NCBI RefSeq assembly: GCF_012927265.1
Contig: NZ_JABBGF010000001.1
Coordinates: 2,168,502 to 2,232,501, forward strand
Direction of reading: 5' to 3'
DNA: 64,000 nt
Origin: Chryseobacterium cheonjiense
GTDB taxonomy: Bacteria > Bacteroidota > Bacteroidia > Flavobacteriales > Weeksellaceae
The notes beneath the pieces were generated by a model that ran no database searches, was not told where the DNA came from, and saw nothing but the letters and a program-made list of their open reading frames with translations. Shown here in pieces: positions 16,376-25,416 of this stretch (positions within the stretch are counted from its first letter, which is position 1; every line of letters starts with the position of its first letter). Position numbers and translations under genes: made by a program.

Positions 16376-19189
16376 TTAAAAAGTTAAATTCATACCAAAT
16401 GTATAAATTGCTGATAATGGATAGATGTTATTATCGATTCCCATTTGAACTCTATCTGCACTGGTAATCTCCGGCGAGAATCCTTTATATTTGAAAGTTG
16501 TTAATGGGTTTTGTGCACTAAGATAAAGTCTAACCCTCGTGAAGTTCGGTAATTTAGCAAAGCCTTTCGGTAAAGAATATCCAACCTGAATATTTCTTAT
16601 TCTGAAATAAGCACCACTTTCCACATAAAAGCTGCTTGGCAAAATTATAGATTGGTTATTGGTAACCATAGAATAAGAATTGGAAGTACCAGGTCCGTTC
16701 CATCTGTTATTATAGAAATCCAGATCCCAGCTTTCGTTACCAAATCTCTGTTCACGGTTGTAATTGTATATTTTATTTCCAAATACTCCCTGAAAGTCTA
16801 TAGCAAAATCGAAGTTGGAGACATTCATATTGAAACCAAAACCATAAGTCCCTTTTGGAACAGGGCTTCCTAAGAAAGTTTTATCCCTTTCATCAATAAC
16901 TCCGTTTCCATCCTGGTCTACAAATTTAAACCATCCTGCTTTTGCACCTGTCTGAGCAGAAGCAGCCGCTTCAGCATCAGTCTGGAATACCCCTGCTACT
17001 TCATATCCATAATAGGAACCTACAGCCTGGCCAGCTTGTAATCTCACAATCTGATTTCCAAAGAGGCTTGGTGCAGAATTCGCATAAGATCCTCCAAAAA
17101 CTGAAGTAATTTCATTTTTCAGCGATGTAAAATTACCATAGAAGCCAATCCTCACCTTGTCAGATAATTTCTTATCATAATTTACTGATAATTCTACCCC
17201 TCTGTTATTGAAAGAAAAAGCATTTGTAATATAACCCGCCCAGTTTGCTGCTCCGGAAACGGTACCCTGAACTATTCCATAAACTACATCTTTTGTATCT
17301 TTATCAAAATAAGTTGCTTCAAATTTTAAGTTATTGTTAAGAAACGCCATTTCAATACCAAAATCCTTTCCGGTAGTAATTTCCCAACCAATGGATGTAT
17401 CTATAAAATTGTCTATTGTAGCCGCCGGAGACCCTGTTGAGCCATAGTAAGCACCTTCTTTTATATTTGTTGCAAATAAAGTATAAGCCCCATTCTGTAC
17501 GTTTGGATTTCCTGTTCTTCCCCAGCTCCCTCTTAATTTTAAGAGATTAAAAATATTCTGGTTGCTCATGAACTCTTCTTTCGAAATAACCCAACCTGCA
17601 CTAACGGATGGGAATATCTCATTTCTGTTTTGATTGAAATTAGAAGATCCGTCTCTACGTATTGACCCGTTAATAAGATATTTGCCCGCGTAATCATAAT
17701 TCACTCTTCCAAAGAAAGACTGAATTCTGCTTAATTTAGGAATAACATCTCTTCCTAGGTCATACATTCCGACTTCAAAAATATTTGTTCCGTTTGATAT
17801 TTCAAGGGAACCATTAGTTCCATCATAATTTACATTAGTGGCATTTCTGTAGACCTGATTGTAATAATTCTGTGTTCTTGAAAAACCTGCTAATAAATCA
17901 AAATTATGACTTCCAAAACTTTTCTTCCAATTTAATGTATTATCCCAAACGTAATCTCTGTTTTTAGAGTCTCTTGTGATAAGTGTAGAAACACCTGGCT
18001 GTGGAGTATAAGTTATTACAGGAGTATATTCGTATTTGCTTGAATTTAAATTATCATTTGTCAAACTACTTCTAAAAGTAAAATCTTTTAAGAATTTCAC
18101 CTCTGCCCAAACATTATTAAGCAATCTCTGTTGTCTGTCCTGAGATCTAAAAAGATCTAATTGCGCACGAGGATTATTTACAGTGACTAATGTAAAATAT
18201 TGGTATGTTCCTGTGGAAGGATTAATAGGAGAATATACGGGTGGTGCATTATAGGCATTCAGCAGCGGATTATTTGCCGTATTAATTAATATTTTGGAAA
18301 AGGTAAAATTATTTCCTATTGTAATATTATCAGTGATTTTATAGCTTAAGTTAGCTTTAGTTGTAAATCTTTTAAAATTACTTCCTGAGTTGATTCCCTT
18401 TCCTGCATCAAGATTACCTTCATCTTCAAGATAACCCACACTACCGTAATAATTTAGTTTACCAACACTTCCTGAAGCTGAAAAATCATTTGAATTGATG
18501 GTACTAGGCCGAAATACTTCTTTGAACCAATTTGTTTCCTGCGGATAATTTAGACGAGAAATAGATCCTGCACTAGAGCCATTATCATTCATCAACCTCT
18601 CATTATATAATTCAATATACTGATCCGAATTCACCATTTTCGGAATATTGGTAACTTTTTTGATTCCCAGGTAAGAATTAAAATTAAAAGTTGGCTTTTT
18701 ACCTCTTCCGGTTTTAGTCTTAATAATTACAGCACCATTACCTGCCTGCGCTCCGTAAATTGCCAAACTTGAAGGATCTTTCAATATACTCATAGATTCA
18801 ATATCCTGCGGATTCAGATAGGAAATATCCGTTGTTATAGAACCATCGACAATATATACAGTATTACCAGTAAGAGATCCAATACCGCGGATATCTACTC
18901 TTGGTGATCCACCTGGAGTCCCCGAATTAAAAATCTGAACACCAGACACTTTTCCCTGAACAGAACTCAATGGGTTCGCATTGGGTTTATCCGCCAGGTC
19001 TTTTGCAGAAATTACACCAATACTTCCTGTAACGTTCTCTTTTTTCTGAGATCCATATCCAATCAACACCACCTCTTCAATTTTCTGTTCCTTAGCAACA
19101 GTATCTCTTGGTGTAGTCTGTGCATTGACATTCATACCGAAGTATAAAACAGCAATGAGACATGAATACTTTAAATCACTTTGTTTCAT
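16376..19189 (-). CDS. SusC/RagA TonB-dependent outer-membrane receptor
   Basis: A TonB-linked receptor of 937 residues from the preferred ATG at 19189; an upstream in-frame ATG at 19216 would add nine residues before the signal peptide. After the signal peptide (ending NVNAQ) there is a TonB-box-like segment EEVVLIGYGSQKKENVTGS. The plug (NPLSSVQGKVSGVQIFNSG, then SMSILKDPSSLAIYGAQAGNGAVIIKTK) and a 22-strand barrel follow. The usual N-terminal carboxypeptidase-regulatory-like domain is absent, so the receptor is short for SusC. It imports oligosaccharides together with the SusD downstream. It is the first gene of the PUL. No sigma/anti-sigma or hybrid two-component regulator is adjacent. 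Confidence 0.95.
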   Translation of the reverse strand: MKQSDLKYSCLIAVLYFGMNVNAQTTPRDTVAKEQKIEEVVLIGYGSQKKENVTGSIGVISAKDLADKPNANPLSSVQGKVSGVQIFNSGTPGGSPRVDIRGIGSLTGNTVYIVDGSITTDISYLNPQDIESMSILKDPSSLAIYGAQAGNGAVIIKTKTGRGKKPTFNFNSYLGIKKVTNIPKMVNSDQYIELYNERLMNDNGSSAGSISRLNYPQETNWFKEVFRPSTINSNDFSASGSVGKLNYYGSVGYLEDEGNLDAGKGINSGSNFKRFTTKANLSYKITDNITIGNNFTFSKILINTANNPLLNAYNAPPVYSPINPSTGTYQYFTLVTVNNPRAQLDLFRSQDRQQRLLNNVWAEVKFLKDFTFRSSLTNDNLNSSKYEYTPVITYTPQPGVSTLITRDSKNRDYVWDNTLNWKKSFGSHNFDLLAGFSRTQNYYNQVYRNATNVNYDGTNGSLEISNGTNIFEVGMYDLGRDVIPKLSRIQSFFGRVNYDYAGKYLINGSIRRDGSSNFNQNRNEIFPSVSAGWVISKEEFMSNQNIFNLLKLRGSWGRTGNPNVQNGAYTLFATNIKEGAYYGSTGSPAATIDNFIDTSIGWEITTGKDFGIEMAFLNNNLKFEATYFDKDTKDVVYGIVQGTVSGAANWAGYITNAFSFNNRGVELSVNYDKKLSDKVRIGFYGNFTSLKNEITSVFGGSYANSAPSLFGNQIVRLQAGQAVGSYYGYEVAGVFQTDAEAAASAQTGAKAGWFKFVDQDGNGVIDERDKTFLGSPVPKGTYGFGFNMNVSNFDFAIDFQGVFGNKIYNYNREQRFGNESWDLDFYNNRWNGPGTSNSYSMVTNNQSIILPSSFYVESGAYFRIRNIQVGYSLPKGFAKLPNFTRVRLYLSAQNPLTTFKYKGFSPEITSADRVQMGIDNNIYPLSAIYTFGMNLTF

Positions 19190-19288
19190 ATAGTTATCTT
19201 TTATTCGTACAATCATTATTATGAAAAGATGCCCGATCTTTTCCTGCTTATCATGAAAATATACTTATTCTCATAAAAAGACATTAGT

Positions 19289-19296
19289 CAAAATTA
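19289..19296 (-). promoter_or_regulatory. Possible susC -7 box
   Basis: Reads TAATTTTG on the coding strand (TAnnTTTG), about 100 bp upstream of the susC start. The -33 element is weak. The region up to 19480 is very AT-rich with no other clear motif. Confidence 0.35.
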
Positions 19297-19548
19297 TAAA
19301 AATATCTTGAACAATGTTAATTTTACTTAATGTTTTTATACTTTGGTTAAATAGCCAATTTTATATAAAAATGAGATAATAATTATATTTCTAAAAGTAT
19401 ATTCATTTTTTCAGATTAAAATTATTATTATAATTAATTACAACTGCTTCTTTAACAAAAAAATCCAATTATATTATTTATATAAAATCAGAATAATATC
19501 ATATTCACAGCAAATATTTTAAGATGCTTATTCTGCAGTGTGATAAAA

Positions 19549-19579
19549 TTTGTTAAAATAATAATTGTCATTAAATTTG
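19549..19579 (+). promoter_or_regulatory. Bacteroidota-type promoter for the DUF4197 gene
   Basis: TTTG at 19549-19552, a 19-bp spacer, and TAAATTTG at 19572-19579 match the -33/-7 consensus of primary-sigma promoters in this phylum. Transcription would start near 19586, about 35 bp before the ATG. Confidence 0.6.
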
Positions 19580-19619
19580 GTTTATTATTTGAGAACATTA
19601 TTATTTTAATCAACAAAAA

Positions 19620-20300
19620 ATGAAAAAGTACATTATTGCTGCTGCCTTTATTATAGGTACGGGAGCTTTTATTAATACAACCGTGCAGTCCTGCACTACT
19701 CTGGCAACATCCGATATCGGATTGTCTGTCATCAAAAGATTTCTTCTGAACGGAATTGATAAAGGGGTAAATATCTACAGCAACAGAGATGCTTTTCTGC
19801 AAAATAATATGGTAGACAAGGCTCTTCCGAAACAGCTGCGGGAAATCAATTCCATGCTTGAAAAAGTTGCTCCTTCACTGGTAGCTAAAGAGAGAGCATA
19901 TATTGCAGATGCCGCGGTATACACTGTAAATATTTCTAAACCTATTCTCGTAAATGCAGTTAACAGCTTAAATGCACAGGATGTTACAAGAATTATCCAG
20001 GGAGAAAAAGGGACTGCTACACTGATTCTGAAAGAGAAAACATCGCAACAGCTCATCGCTGCTATCACCCCGAAAGTTGAAGAACAGCTTAATCAATATG
20101 GTATTACAAGAAGCATCAATACCGCTCTATCGGGCAGCAATCTGCTGGGCGGATTGCTTGGAGGCAACAACAACAGTACGGTAAATGCAGGCGGATTAAG
20201 CCAGCTTGCCTCTGAGCAGCTGGTAAACGGCATGTTCAATATCATCGAAGATTATGAAATACAGAATTCCAGCTCGCTGTTAGGACCACTTGGAAAATAG
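19620..20300 (+). CDS. DUF4197 family lipoprotein
   Basis: A 226-residue protein with an N-terminal hydrophobic segment and a probable lipobox (TVQSC, Cys25). The remainder matches the DUF4197 pattern: a conserved ALPKQLREINSMLEKV helix, then AKERAYIADAAVYTVNISKPI and GEKGTATLILKEKTSQQL. A Gly/Asn-rich stretch (GGLLGGNNNS) lies near the end. The family is mostly helical and periplasmic, and its function is unknown. The gene is divergent from the PUL across about 430 bp of AT-rich DNA and has its own promoter. Confidence 0.8.
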   Translation: MKKYIIAAAFIIGTGAFINTTVQSCTTLATSDIGLSVIKRFLLNGIDKGVNIYSNRDAFLQNNMVDKALPKQLREINSMLEKVAPSLVAKERAYIADAAVYTVNISKPILVNAVNSLNAQDVTRIIQGEKGTATLILKEKTSQQLIAAITPKVEEQLNQYGITRSINTALSGSNLLGGLLGGNNNSTVNAGGLSQLASEQLVNGMFNIIEDYEIQNSSSLLGPLGK

Positions 20301-20341
20301 AATAATTTTCGTTATATTTATATATAATTTACAATTTGGAG

Positions 20342-20647
20342 ATGGATATTTTACAAGGAAATCAACATGCGAGTCCTGAAGATTTTTACAATTCATTAAG
20401 GACAAAACTGGAAGATCATCACGATTTTCCGGAAGACTATTTATTTAAATTTATCATTCCGACGGATCAGGCGAAGCTTACTGAGATTTACAGAGTTTTC
20501 GACGGGATAAAATTCACTCTGGGAAACAGGGAAAGCAAAAACGGAAAATACACAGCCTGCAATATCAACGCTTTTGTGCTGGATGCCCATCAGGTTGTCA
20601 GGATCTACAAGGAGGTTGCCAAGATAGAAGGTGTAATTCTCTTATAA
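20342..20647 (+). CDS. DUF493 family protein
   Basis: A small cytosolic protein of 101 residues from ATG 20342, the preferred start; a TTG six bases upstream would add two residues. It matches the DUF493/YbeD family: PEDYLFKFIIPTDQAKLTEIYRVF, then a beta-rich segment and AFVLDAHQVVRIYKEVAKIEGV, forming an ACT-like ferredoxin fold. In E. coli the family member is linked to lipoate metabolism only by proximity, so the role is not settled. A strong terminator follows directly. Confidence 0.8.
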   Translation: MDILQGNQHASPEDFYNSLRTKLEDHHDFPEDYLFKFIIPTDQAKLTEIYRVFDGIKFTLGNRESKNGKYTACNINAFVLDAHQVVRIYKEVAKIEGVILL

Positions 20648-20677
20648 AAAAAGTCAGCTCTGTAGCTGACTTTTTTG
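20646..20677. terminator. Bidirectional terminator
   Basis: Arms AAGTCAGCT and AGCTGACTT with a 4-base loop and A/T tracts on both sides. It separates the convergent DUF493 and ArsC-like genes. Confidence 0.8.
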
Positions 20678-20678
20678 T

Positions 20679-21029
20679 TTATTTATCTATAAAATATTTA
20701 ACATTTTCAACCGGTCTTCCCAGCATTGCTACGGAACCTTTGATCAGAATAGGTCTTTGGATTAAAGAGGGGTTTTCAGATAAAACCTGTATCCATTCCT
20801 CTTCCGAAAGATTTTTACCGGCATATTTTTCAAGATACAGCTTTTCATTTTTTCTGATGATATCAGACACATTCTGGTTCAGCTTTTTTAAAACGGTTTT
20901 AATTTCCTGAACACTCAGCGGTTCCTCCATCATATTAATGATTTCAAACGGAACTCCATTTTCATCAAGATACTCCAAAACCGCATTGGATTTCGAGCAA
21001 TTTCCGTTATGTAAAACTTTCACTAACAT
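20679..21029 (-). CDS. ArsC/Spx-family thioredoxin-fold protein
   Basis: A 116-residue protein of the arsenate reductase (glutaredoxin) family. It has the active Cys11 in HNGNCSKS and the family motif NPSLIQRPILIKG, whose Arg would contact oxyanions in true ArsC. Helical middle and GRPVENVKYF end are normal. No arsenic genes are nearby, so it may be a YffB-like reductase rather than an arsenate resistance enzyme. It ends at a terminator shared with the convergent DUF493 gene. Confidence 0.82.
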   Translation of the reverse strand: MLVKVLHNGNCSKSNAVLEYLDENGVPFEIINMMEEPLSVQEIKTVLKKLNQNVSDIIRKNEKLYLEKYAGKNLSEEEWIQVLSENPSLIQRPILIKGSVAMLGRPVENVKYFIDK

Positions 21030-21114
21030 TTTTATTGGCGATTAAAATATACTGCTATTAAACAAATTTAGTAAGAATATTACCAGATTCTGTTTAATTT
21101 ATAATAAATCTTTG

Positions 21115-21729
21115 TTAAAACAGTCCGTAAAGCTCTGCCTCTATTTTTTCCAAGATAAATCCAAAATCTTCGGGCTTTTCTACAAAATCAAGATCATCTA
21201 CTTCTATAATCAGTAGTTTGCCCTCCGTATAATTAGAGATCCATTTTTCGTATTTCTGATTGAGCTTGGAGAGATATTCGATACTGATAGATGCTTCATA
21301 CTCTCTTCCTCTTTTGTAAATCTTCTTTACCAGATTAGGAACGTCGGATTTCAGATAAATTAAAAGATCGGGCGCAGAAACGAATGATTTCATCAAATTA
21401 AAAACCGATGAATAATTGTTAAAATCCCTGTCTGAAAGCAACTTCATATCGTTCAGGTTTTCTGCAAAAATATGGGCATCCTCGTAAATCGTACGGTCCT
21501 GAATGATATTTTTACCACTTTCCCTTATTTCTTTTACCTGCTGAAATCTGCTTCCCAAAAAATAAATCTGCAGCGCAAAGCTCCACTTGCTCATATCCGC
21601 ATAAAAATCTTCGAGGTAAGGGTTGTGATCTACATCCTCAAATTGAGCATCCCATCCGTAATGCTTAGAAAGCATGGTCGTTAAAGTAGTTTTACCAGCT
21701 CCAATATTTCCTGTAACTGCAATATGCAT
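21115..21729 (-). CDS. Deoxynucleoside kinase
   Basis: A 204-residue deoxyadenosine/deoxycytidine-type kinase, which phosphorylates deoxynucleosides for salvage. P-loop GNIGAGKTT is at residues 7-15. The Glu-containing FEDVDHNPYLEDFY, the DRT-type motif IIQDRTIYEDAHIFA, and the lid-region motif KRGREYEASISIEYL are all present. Length is normal. The gene lies 31 bp upstream of nothing on its own strand except the weakly spaced ArsC-like gene; the preceding beta-propeller-like gene ends 31 bp before its start, so the two may be co-transcribed. Confidence 0.92.
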   Translation of the reverse strand: MHIAVTGNIGAGKTTLTTMLSKHYGWDAQFEDVDHNPYLEDFYADMSKWSFALQIYFLGSRFQQVKEIRESGKNIIQDRTIYEDAHIFAENLNDMKLLSDRDFNNYSSVFNLMKSFVSAPDLLIYLKSDVPNLVKKIYKRGREYEASISIEYLSKLNQKYEKWISNYTEGKLLIIEVDDLDFVEKPEDFGFILEKIEAELYGLF

Positions 21730-21760
21730 ATTTTCTCCTTAATATTATGGTTTTATCCGA

Positions 21761-22738
21761 TTAATCACCGGCAGATTCCAGTGTAGAGATATCCTCGATC
21801 AGCTTTTGCAAAGAGCTTTCAGCGGGATTTTTCTCTTCAATTTCCTGAGTCTTTTTCTCCAGCTTTTCTTCCGGGCTGCCCGATGCAGAAGTCTTTTCTT
21901 CGGGTTGCTTTACCTCCTGTTCCGATGTTTTCTGCTGCAAATCCGGTTCTGATTGCGGCTGAGACTCATCTTTGTTTTCGAGACTGTAAAGATAAAGTTT
22001 GTTGGCCTTGATTTCAAAATAAGAAAGGGTATTTTTATCCACAATCTGCGCCCCTTGGTCCTGAAAAATTTTAACCATTTCTTTTCCTGGAACGTATTTT
22101 AGAATCGTATCATTAGTAATCACTAAAATAAATTCATTTTCTCTCCGAAAACGCTTCCCGTTCTCTATAGGTGCTTCAAAGATTTTTTCAAACTTAAAAG
22201 TATATACGCGCATTTGTTGCCTGGTCAGTACATAGATTTTATTATCATATATCAGCAGATCCATAAGGTCGTCAAAACTTGCATCAAAAGGATAAGAATT
22301 GATAATGGTTTCGTTCCGGAAATTATACTGGATAAGCCTTTTCGTGCTCTCGTCAAGTAACCAAAGCTGCTGTAGATCTTCCGCATAAGCCATTTTGATA
22401 AACCCAAATTTCTGTTTAAAATCCACACGCTGGATCTCATTCATATTCTGATCAACAAACTTAAGTTCCTGCGCGTTTTCTGAGAAAAGGGGCACACTCA
22501 GCGGATTCTGTACAGACTGAACCTTGAAAGGCACCGTAAGCATCATCTGCCCAATTTGTTTTCCAAGCGAGTCGTATTTGGTAAGACTGAAATCTTTATT
22601 TTTGTAGATGTAGAGGTTTCCGTAGTCATCAGCAAGCATATCTCTGGCTTCCTTCAGTTTCAGGGTATCCAAAGGAAGAGATTTCTGTGCAGAAAGTGAA
22701 CAGAAAACGAATACAAATATCAAATATATTATTCTCAA
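21761..22738 (-). CDS. Secreted beta-propeller-like protein with acidic tail
   Basis: A 325-residue protein with a signal peptide (to LSAQ, about residue 18). About 235 residues of short repeated beta-strand units follow (DDYGNLYIYKN, QQLWLLDESTKRLIQYN, YDNKIYVLTRQQMRVYTF), as in six- or seven-bladed propellers. The last 75 residues are a low-complexity tail rich in Glu, Lys, Gln and Ser, likely disordered. I do not recognise a named family. It is 31 bp upstream of the deoxynucleoside kinase gene on the same strand, which hints at an operon but not a function. Confidence 0.65.
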   Translation of the reverse strand: MRIIYLIFVFVFCSLSAQKSLPLDTLKLKEARDMLADDYGNLYIYKNKDFSLTKYDSLGKQIGQMMLTVPFKVQSVQNPLSVPLFSENAQELKFVDQNMNEIQRVDFKQKFGFIKMAYAEDLQQLWLLDESTKRLIQYNFRNETIINSYPFDASFDDLMDLLIYDNKIYVLTRQQMRVYTFKFEKIFEAPIENGKRFRRENEFILVITNDTILKYVPGKEMVKIFQDQGAQIVDKNTLSYFEIKANKLYLYSLENKDESQPQSEPDLQQKTSEQEVKQPEEKTSASGSPEEKLEKKTQEIEEKNPAESSLQKLIEDISTLESAGD

Positions 22739-22750
22739 ATTATTCTACTA

Positions 22751-22777
22751 AAGTAGCGTTCCGCCGGAACGCTACTT
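22751..22777. repeat. REP-like palindrome
   Basis: Arms AAGTAGCGTTCC and GGAACGCTACTT pair perfectly around a 3-base loop. No T tract follows directly. The TTCCGxCGGAA core resembles the palindromes around the RAYT gene at 6.2 kb, so it is probably a dispersed REP, although it could also end the glutaminyl cyclase transcript. Confidence 0.55.
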
Positions 22778-22832
22778 ATTTACTATTTTTTTTATTTATT
22801 AAAATTTATAACTTAAGGTAATAAACCTGTGA

Positions 22833-23855
22833 TTATTTAATGGCTACTTCGTAGATTTTAGGCCAGTTTTTTCCGGTTACCAGCATATTTTCACCTTTAA
22901 AGGCTATTCCGTTGAGTACATCATCGCTTCCTTTGGTGTTTTGTTTTACAATGTCGGTAAAATCAAATGTACCTACGACTTCTCCGTTCTGAGGATTGAT
23001 TTTTAAAATAACCGGTTTCTGCCATACGTTAGCATAAATAAACCCATTATAATATTCCAGTTCATTAAGCTGATCGTATGCCTGTGAACTTCCCGCAACG
23101 GCAATATATTTTACCAGCTTTGAAGGATTGGCAGGATCAAGAAAGTATAAAAGTTTGCTGCCGTCTGATGCGATCAGGTTTTTACCGTCATAAGTAAGTC
23201 CCCAACCTTCTCCCAAAACATTTGGATAAGCAAATTCAGATAATAATTTCAAAGAGCTTTTATCGTAAATATATCCTTTTTTACTTTGCCACGTCAGCTG
23301 ATAGACTTTATCGCCTACAATGGTGCTTCCTTCAGAAAAATCTTCCTGCGGCTGTTTTGTTGAGGCCAGCGGCGTTGTAGTGCCCAATGTGTATTTTAAA
23401 ATCTGAGACGAGCCGTTCTGCCCATCACTCTCGTAAATCGTATTTCCTTCAATTTGGAAACCCTGAACGAAATTTTTAGGATCATGAGGATATTCTGCTA
23501 CAATTTCGTAGGACATTTTTTTCTCAGGATTTTTTGCAAAAACGTTGATAGTGGCATCCTGCGTAAGAGTTTCACCACCTTTTGTCTTAATATTAAAAGT
23601 AACCGGATTATCACCCAGTGTAAAGAATTTCGGATCAATTGTCAAGTTTGAAGTTTCTTTATCCCCAAAACTGATGGAAATACTCTCTGCTTCATTGGTA
23701 ACTTCACCCGGCAAGGCAAGCTTATCGCCGAAATGGTATCCTTTCTGCTCCATTGAGTTGTTGTAGTCTGCAAGTGCATCCAGAACTTTCTTATCATTCT
23801 TGCAAGCCGACAGTAACAAGATTGCTGCAAAACCAGCTATAATATTTTTCTTCAT
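22833..23855 (-). CDS. Glutaminyl-peptide cyclotransferase lipoprotein
   Basis: A 340-residue lipoprotein (lipobox LLSAC, Cys18). Residues 30-105 form a small Ig-like region. A five-bladed propeller of the plant/bacterial glutamine cyclotransferase family (PF05096) follows, from YPHDPKNFVQGFQIEGNTIYES to VTGKNWPKIYEVAIK. FVQGF, LGEGWGL and LNELEYYNGFIYANVW are family landmarks. It forms pyroglutamate at the N-terminus of exported proteins. That fits this phylum, where many signal peptides end AQ and leave an N-terminal Gln. The Ig-like domain is an addition to the plain enzyme. Confidence 0.88.
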   Translation of the reverse strand: MKKNIIAGFAAILLLSACKNDKKVLDALADYNNSMEQKGYHFGDKLALPGEVTNEAESISISFGDKETSNLTIDPKFFTLGDNPVTFNIKTKGGETLTQDATINVFAKNPEKKMSYEIVAEYPHDPKNFVQGFQIEGNTIYESDGQNGSSQILKYTLGTTTPLASTKQPQEDFSEGSTIVGDKVYQLTWQSKKGYIYDKSSLKLLSEFAYPNVLGEGWGLTYDGKNLIASDGSKLLYFLDPANPSKLVKYIAVAGSSQAYDQLNELEYYNGFIYANVWQKPVILKINPQNGEVVGTFDFTDIVKQNTKGSDDVLNGIAFKGENMLVTGKNWPKIYEVAIK

Positions 23856-23876
23856 TGATTTCTAAATAAATTTTTT

Positions 23877-23884
23877 CAAAATTA
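23877..23884 (-). promoter_or_regulatory. Possible glutaminyl cyclase -7 box
   Basis: Reads TAATTTTG on the coding strand, 22 bp before the ATG. No -33 element is clear. Confidence 0.3.
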
Positions 23885-23983
23885 GCAAAATTTATTGCTC
23901 CCTGCTAATTTCATTTCCACGTTCACTAAATTGTAATATTTATACACATTCAAATTTTGTAATGAATGATTGAGAAGGAGAAA

Positions 23984-24409
23984 TTAACTTTCAAGGTAAG
24001 GCACAAGGCTATGATCTATAATCTGTGTCCATCCTTCTGTAAAAGCTTTTTCGGAAAAATTTTCGCCAAGATCACTAAAATAATTAATATTTTCATGAAT
24101 CAGTCTTAGAAGAGTTTGTTCACCATCCGGCTGAAGTTCCCAGCTTAATATTGTCTTCTGGTCCGAAAATTCGGGGTAAAACCAAGTATGCTTCAGCTTT
24201 CTTCCCGGGATAATTTCCAGAATTTCTGCCTGATGATGATATTTCATTTCGTTTCCGGGTTCATAAAAATTAAAAACAGCTCCTTCCTCCGGAATAAAAT
24301 CAGGAATATCAAAATACCATATTTTCATTTCGTCCCTGTCGGTTAAAGCTTTCCAGACCTTTTCTGCCGGAGCATTGACTTTCTGTTCTATGATGATCGG
24401 ATGGCTCAT
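23984..24409 (-). CDS. SRPBCC (AHSA1-type) protein
   Basis: A 141-residue START/Bet v1-fold protein of the AHSA1 group. It has the family start IIIEQKVNAPAEKVWKALTD, the central DIPDFIPEEGAVFNFYEPG and the closing GWTQIIDHSLVPYLE helix. Such proteins bind hydrophobic ligands or aid Hsp90 in eukaryotes; in bacteria the role is unknown. Stands alone between the glutaminyl cyclase and DUF2490 genes. Confidence 0.85.
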   Translation of the reverse strand: MSHPIIIEQKVNAPAEKVWKALTDRDEMKIWYFDIPDFIPEEGAVFNFYEPGNEMKYHHQAEILEIIPGRKLKHTWFYPEFSDQKTILSWELQPDGEQTLLRLIHENINYFSDLGENFSEKAFTEGWTQIIDHSLVPYLES

Positions 24410-24571
24410 ATCTTTTGTTTTATCGATTTAATGCAATTTTTCTGACATTCTCTTTATCTGAATCATATTCAATACTAAACGTACTATTTTTTTTCAAAAA
24501 GAGTGCTAAAGAATTTATCTACAGAAGATCACATCATAAAAACAAACCAAATCCCGTGAATATTACATTTA

Positions 24572-25246
24572 TTAATTTTTAGTAAAAGGAATATTGTTGT
24601 AAAAGCCAATCTGAACCTGTCCGCGATTTCTGTTCTCCTGGATCTGATTCATATATCCGGCTTCAATTCTCATATTTTTGTTGATCACATATCCCAAAGC
24701 CCCGTACACTCTGTTTCTGTCGAAAACCGGACTGTCAAAATGCAGGAAAATTTCGTTATAGGCAGATGCGTAAAAAGTTTTCGGAAGAAGTTCTTTGTTG
24801 TTAATCGGAATATTAAATCCTAAAAAATACCGAAACCTCATCCTAAAGTCATCTTCAAGAAAGCGTTCTTCCAGCCTGTAACGGTGCTGAATATTGAAGC
24901 GTCCGAATTTCTGTTTGGTAATATACTGCTGGAATATACGATGTTCAATATTTTCAGTTTTTTCATCGTTTACGTAGGGCCTGCTAAGAATAAATCCGTA
25001 GCCAAGCAATATATTATTGTTGTTTTCCGTAAGATCATACCCGATTCCCGTGCGGATAAGAAGCTGTTCCAAATCGCCTCCCGCATCAAAATTTCTGTAT
25101 TGAATCTCGTTATGCAGGTTTAATTTCTTACTGATCTTATTGTTCCCAAAATACATATACCATGCGCCAAGGTCGCTTTCCTGTGCCTGTAGTGACAATG
25201 TTCCAAACATAAAAAGGCCTGCTGCAACCAATCTTAAAATTTTCAT
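24572..25246 (-). CDS. DUF2490 outer-membrane protein
   Basis: A 224-residue protein with a signal peptide (to about residue 21, LQAQ) and a beta-barrel pattern of alternating residues typical of DUF2490: LGAWYMYFGNNKISKKLNLHNEIQYRNF, LLIRTGIGYDL, FGRFNIQHRYRLEERFL and a terminal YNNIPFTKN. The terminal residues differ from the usual aromatic end. Porin or structural role is likely, but the substrate is unknown. About 170 bp of AT-rich DNA separates it from the VOC gene. Confidence 0.82.
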   Translation of the reverse strand: MKILRLVAAGLFMFGTLSLQAQESDLGAWYMYFGNNKISKKLNLHNEIQYRNFDAGGDLEQLLIRTGIGYDLTENNNNILLGYGFILSRPYVNDEKTENIEHRIFQQYITKQKFGRFNIQHRYRLEERFLEDDFRMRFRYFLGFNIPINNKELLPKTFYASAYNEIFLHFDSPVFDRNRVYGALGYVINKNMRIEAGYMNQIQENRNRGQVQIGFYNNIPFTKN

Positions 25247-25374
25247 TCCCTCTTTTTTATTTATTATTAAAATCTATTAAATAATTGAATTCAATATGAA
25301 TTATCAATAATAAGCAAAATAATCAGGTTATAAAAATATTTATATAGGGTACTGTTATTGGATAAAAATTTTCA

Positions 25375-25400
25375 CAAAAAAACCGGCGTGTAAGCCGGTG
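25375..25400 (-). terminator. Terminator after the VOC/PhnB-like gene
   Basis: Arms ACCGGC and GCCGGT with a 6-base loop, followed by seven T on the minus strand. Confidence 0.7.
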
Positions 25401-25416
25401 TATTTATTATCTCTGT

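Noticed and set aside
19488-19802. A 104-codon minus-strand ORF at the DUF4197 promoter
   Set aside because: It overlaps a good promoter and the start of a real gene on the other strand, and its composition is not protein-like.
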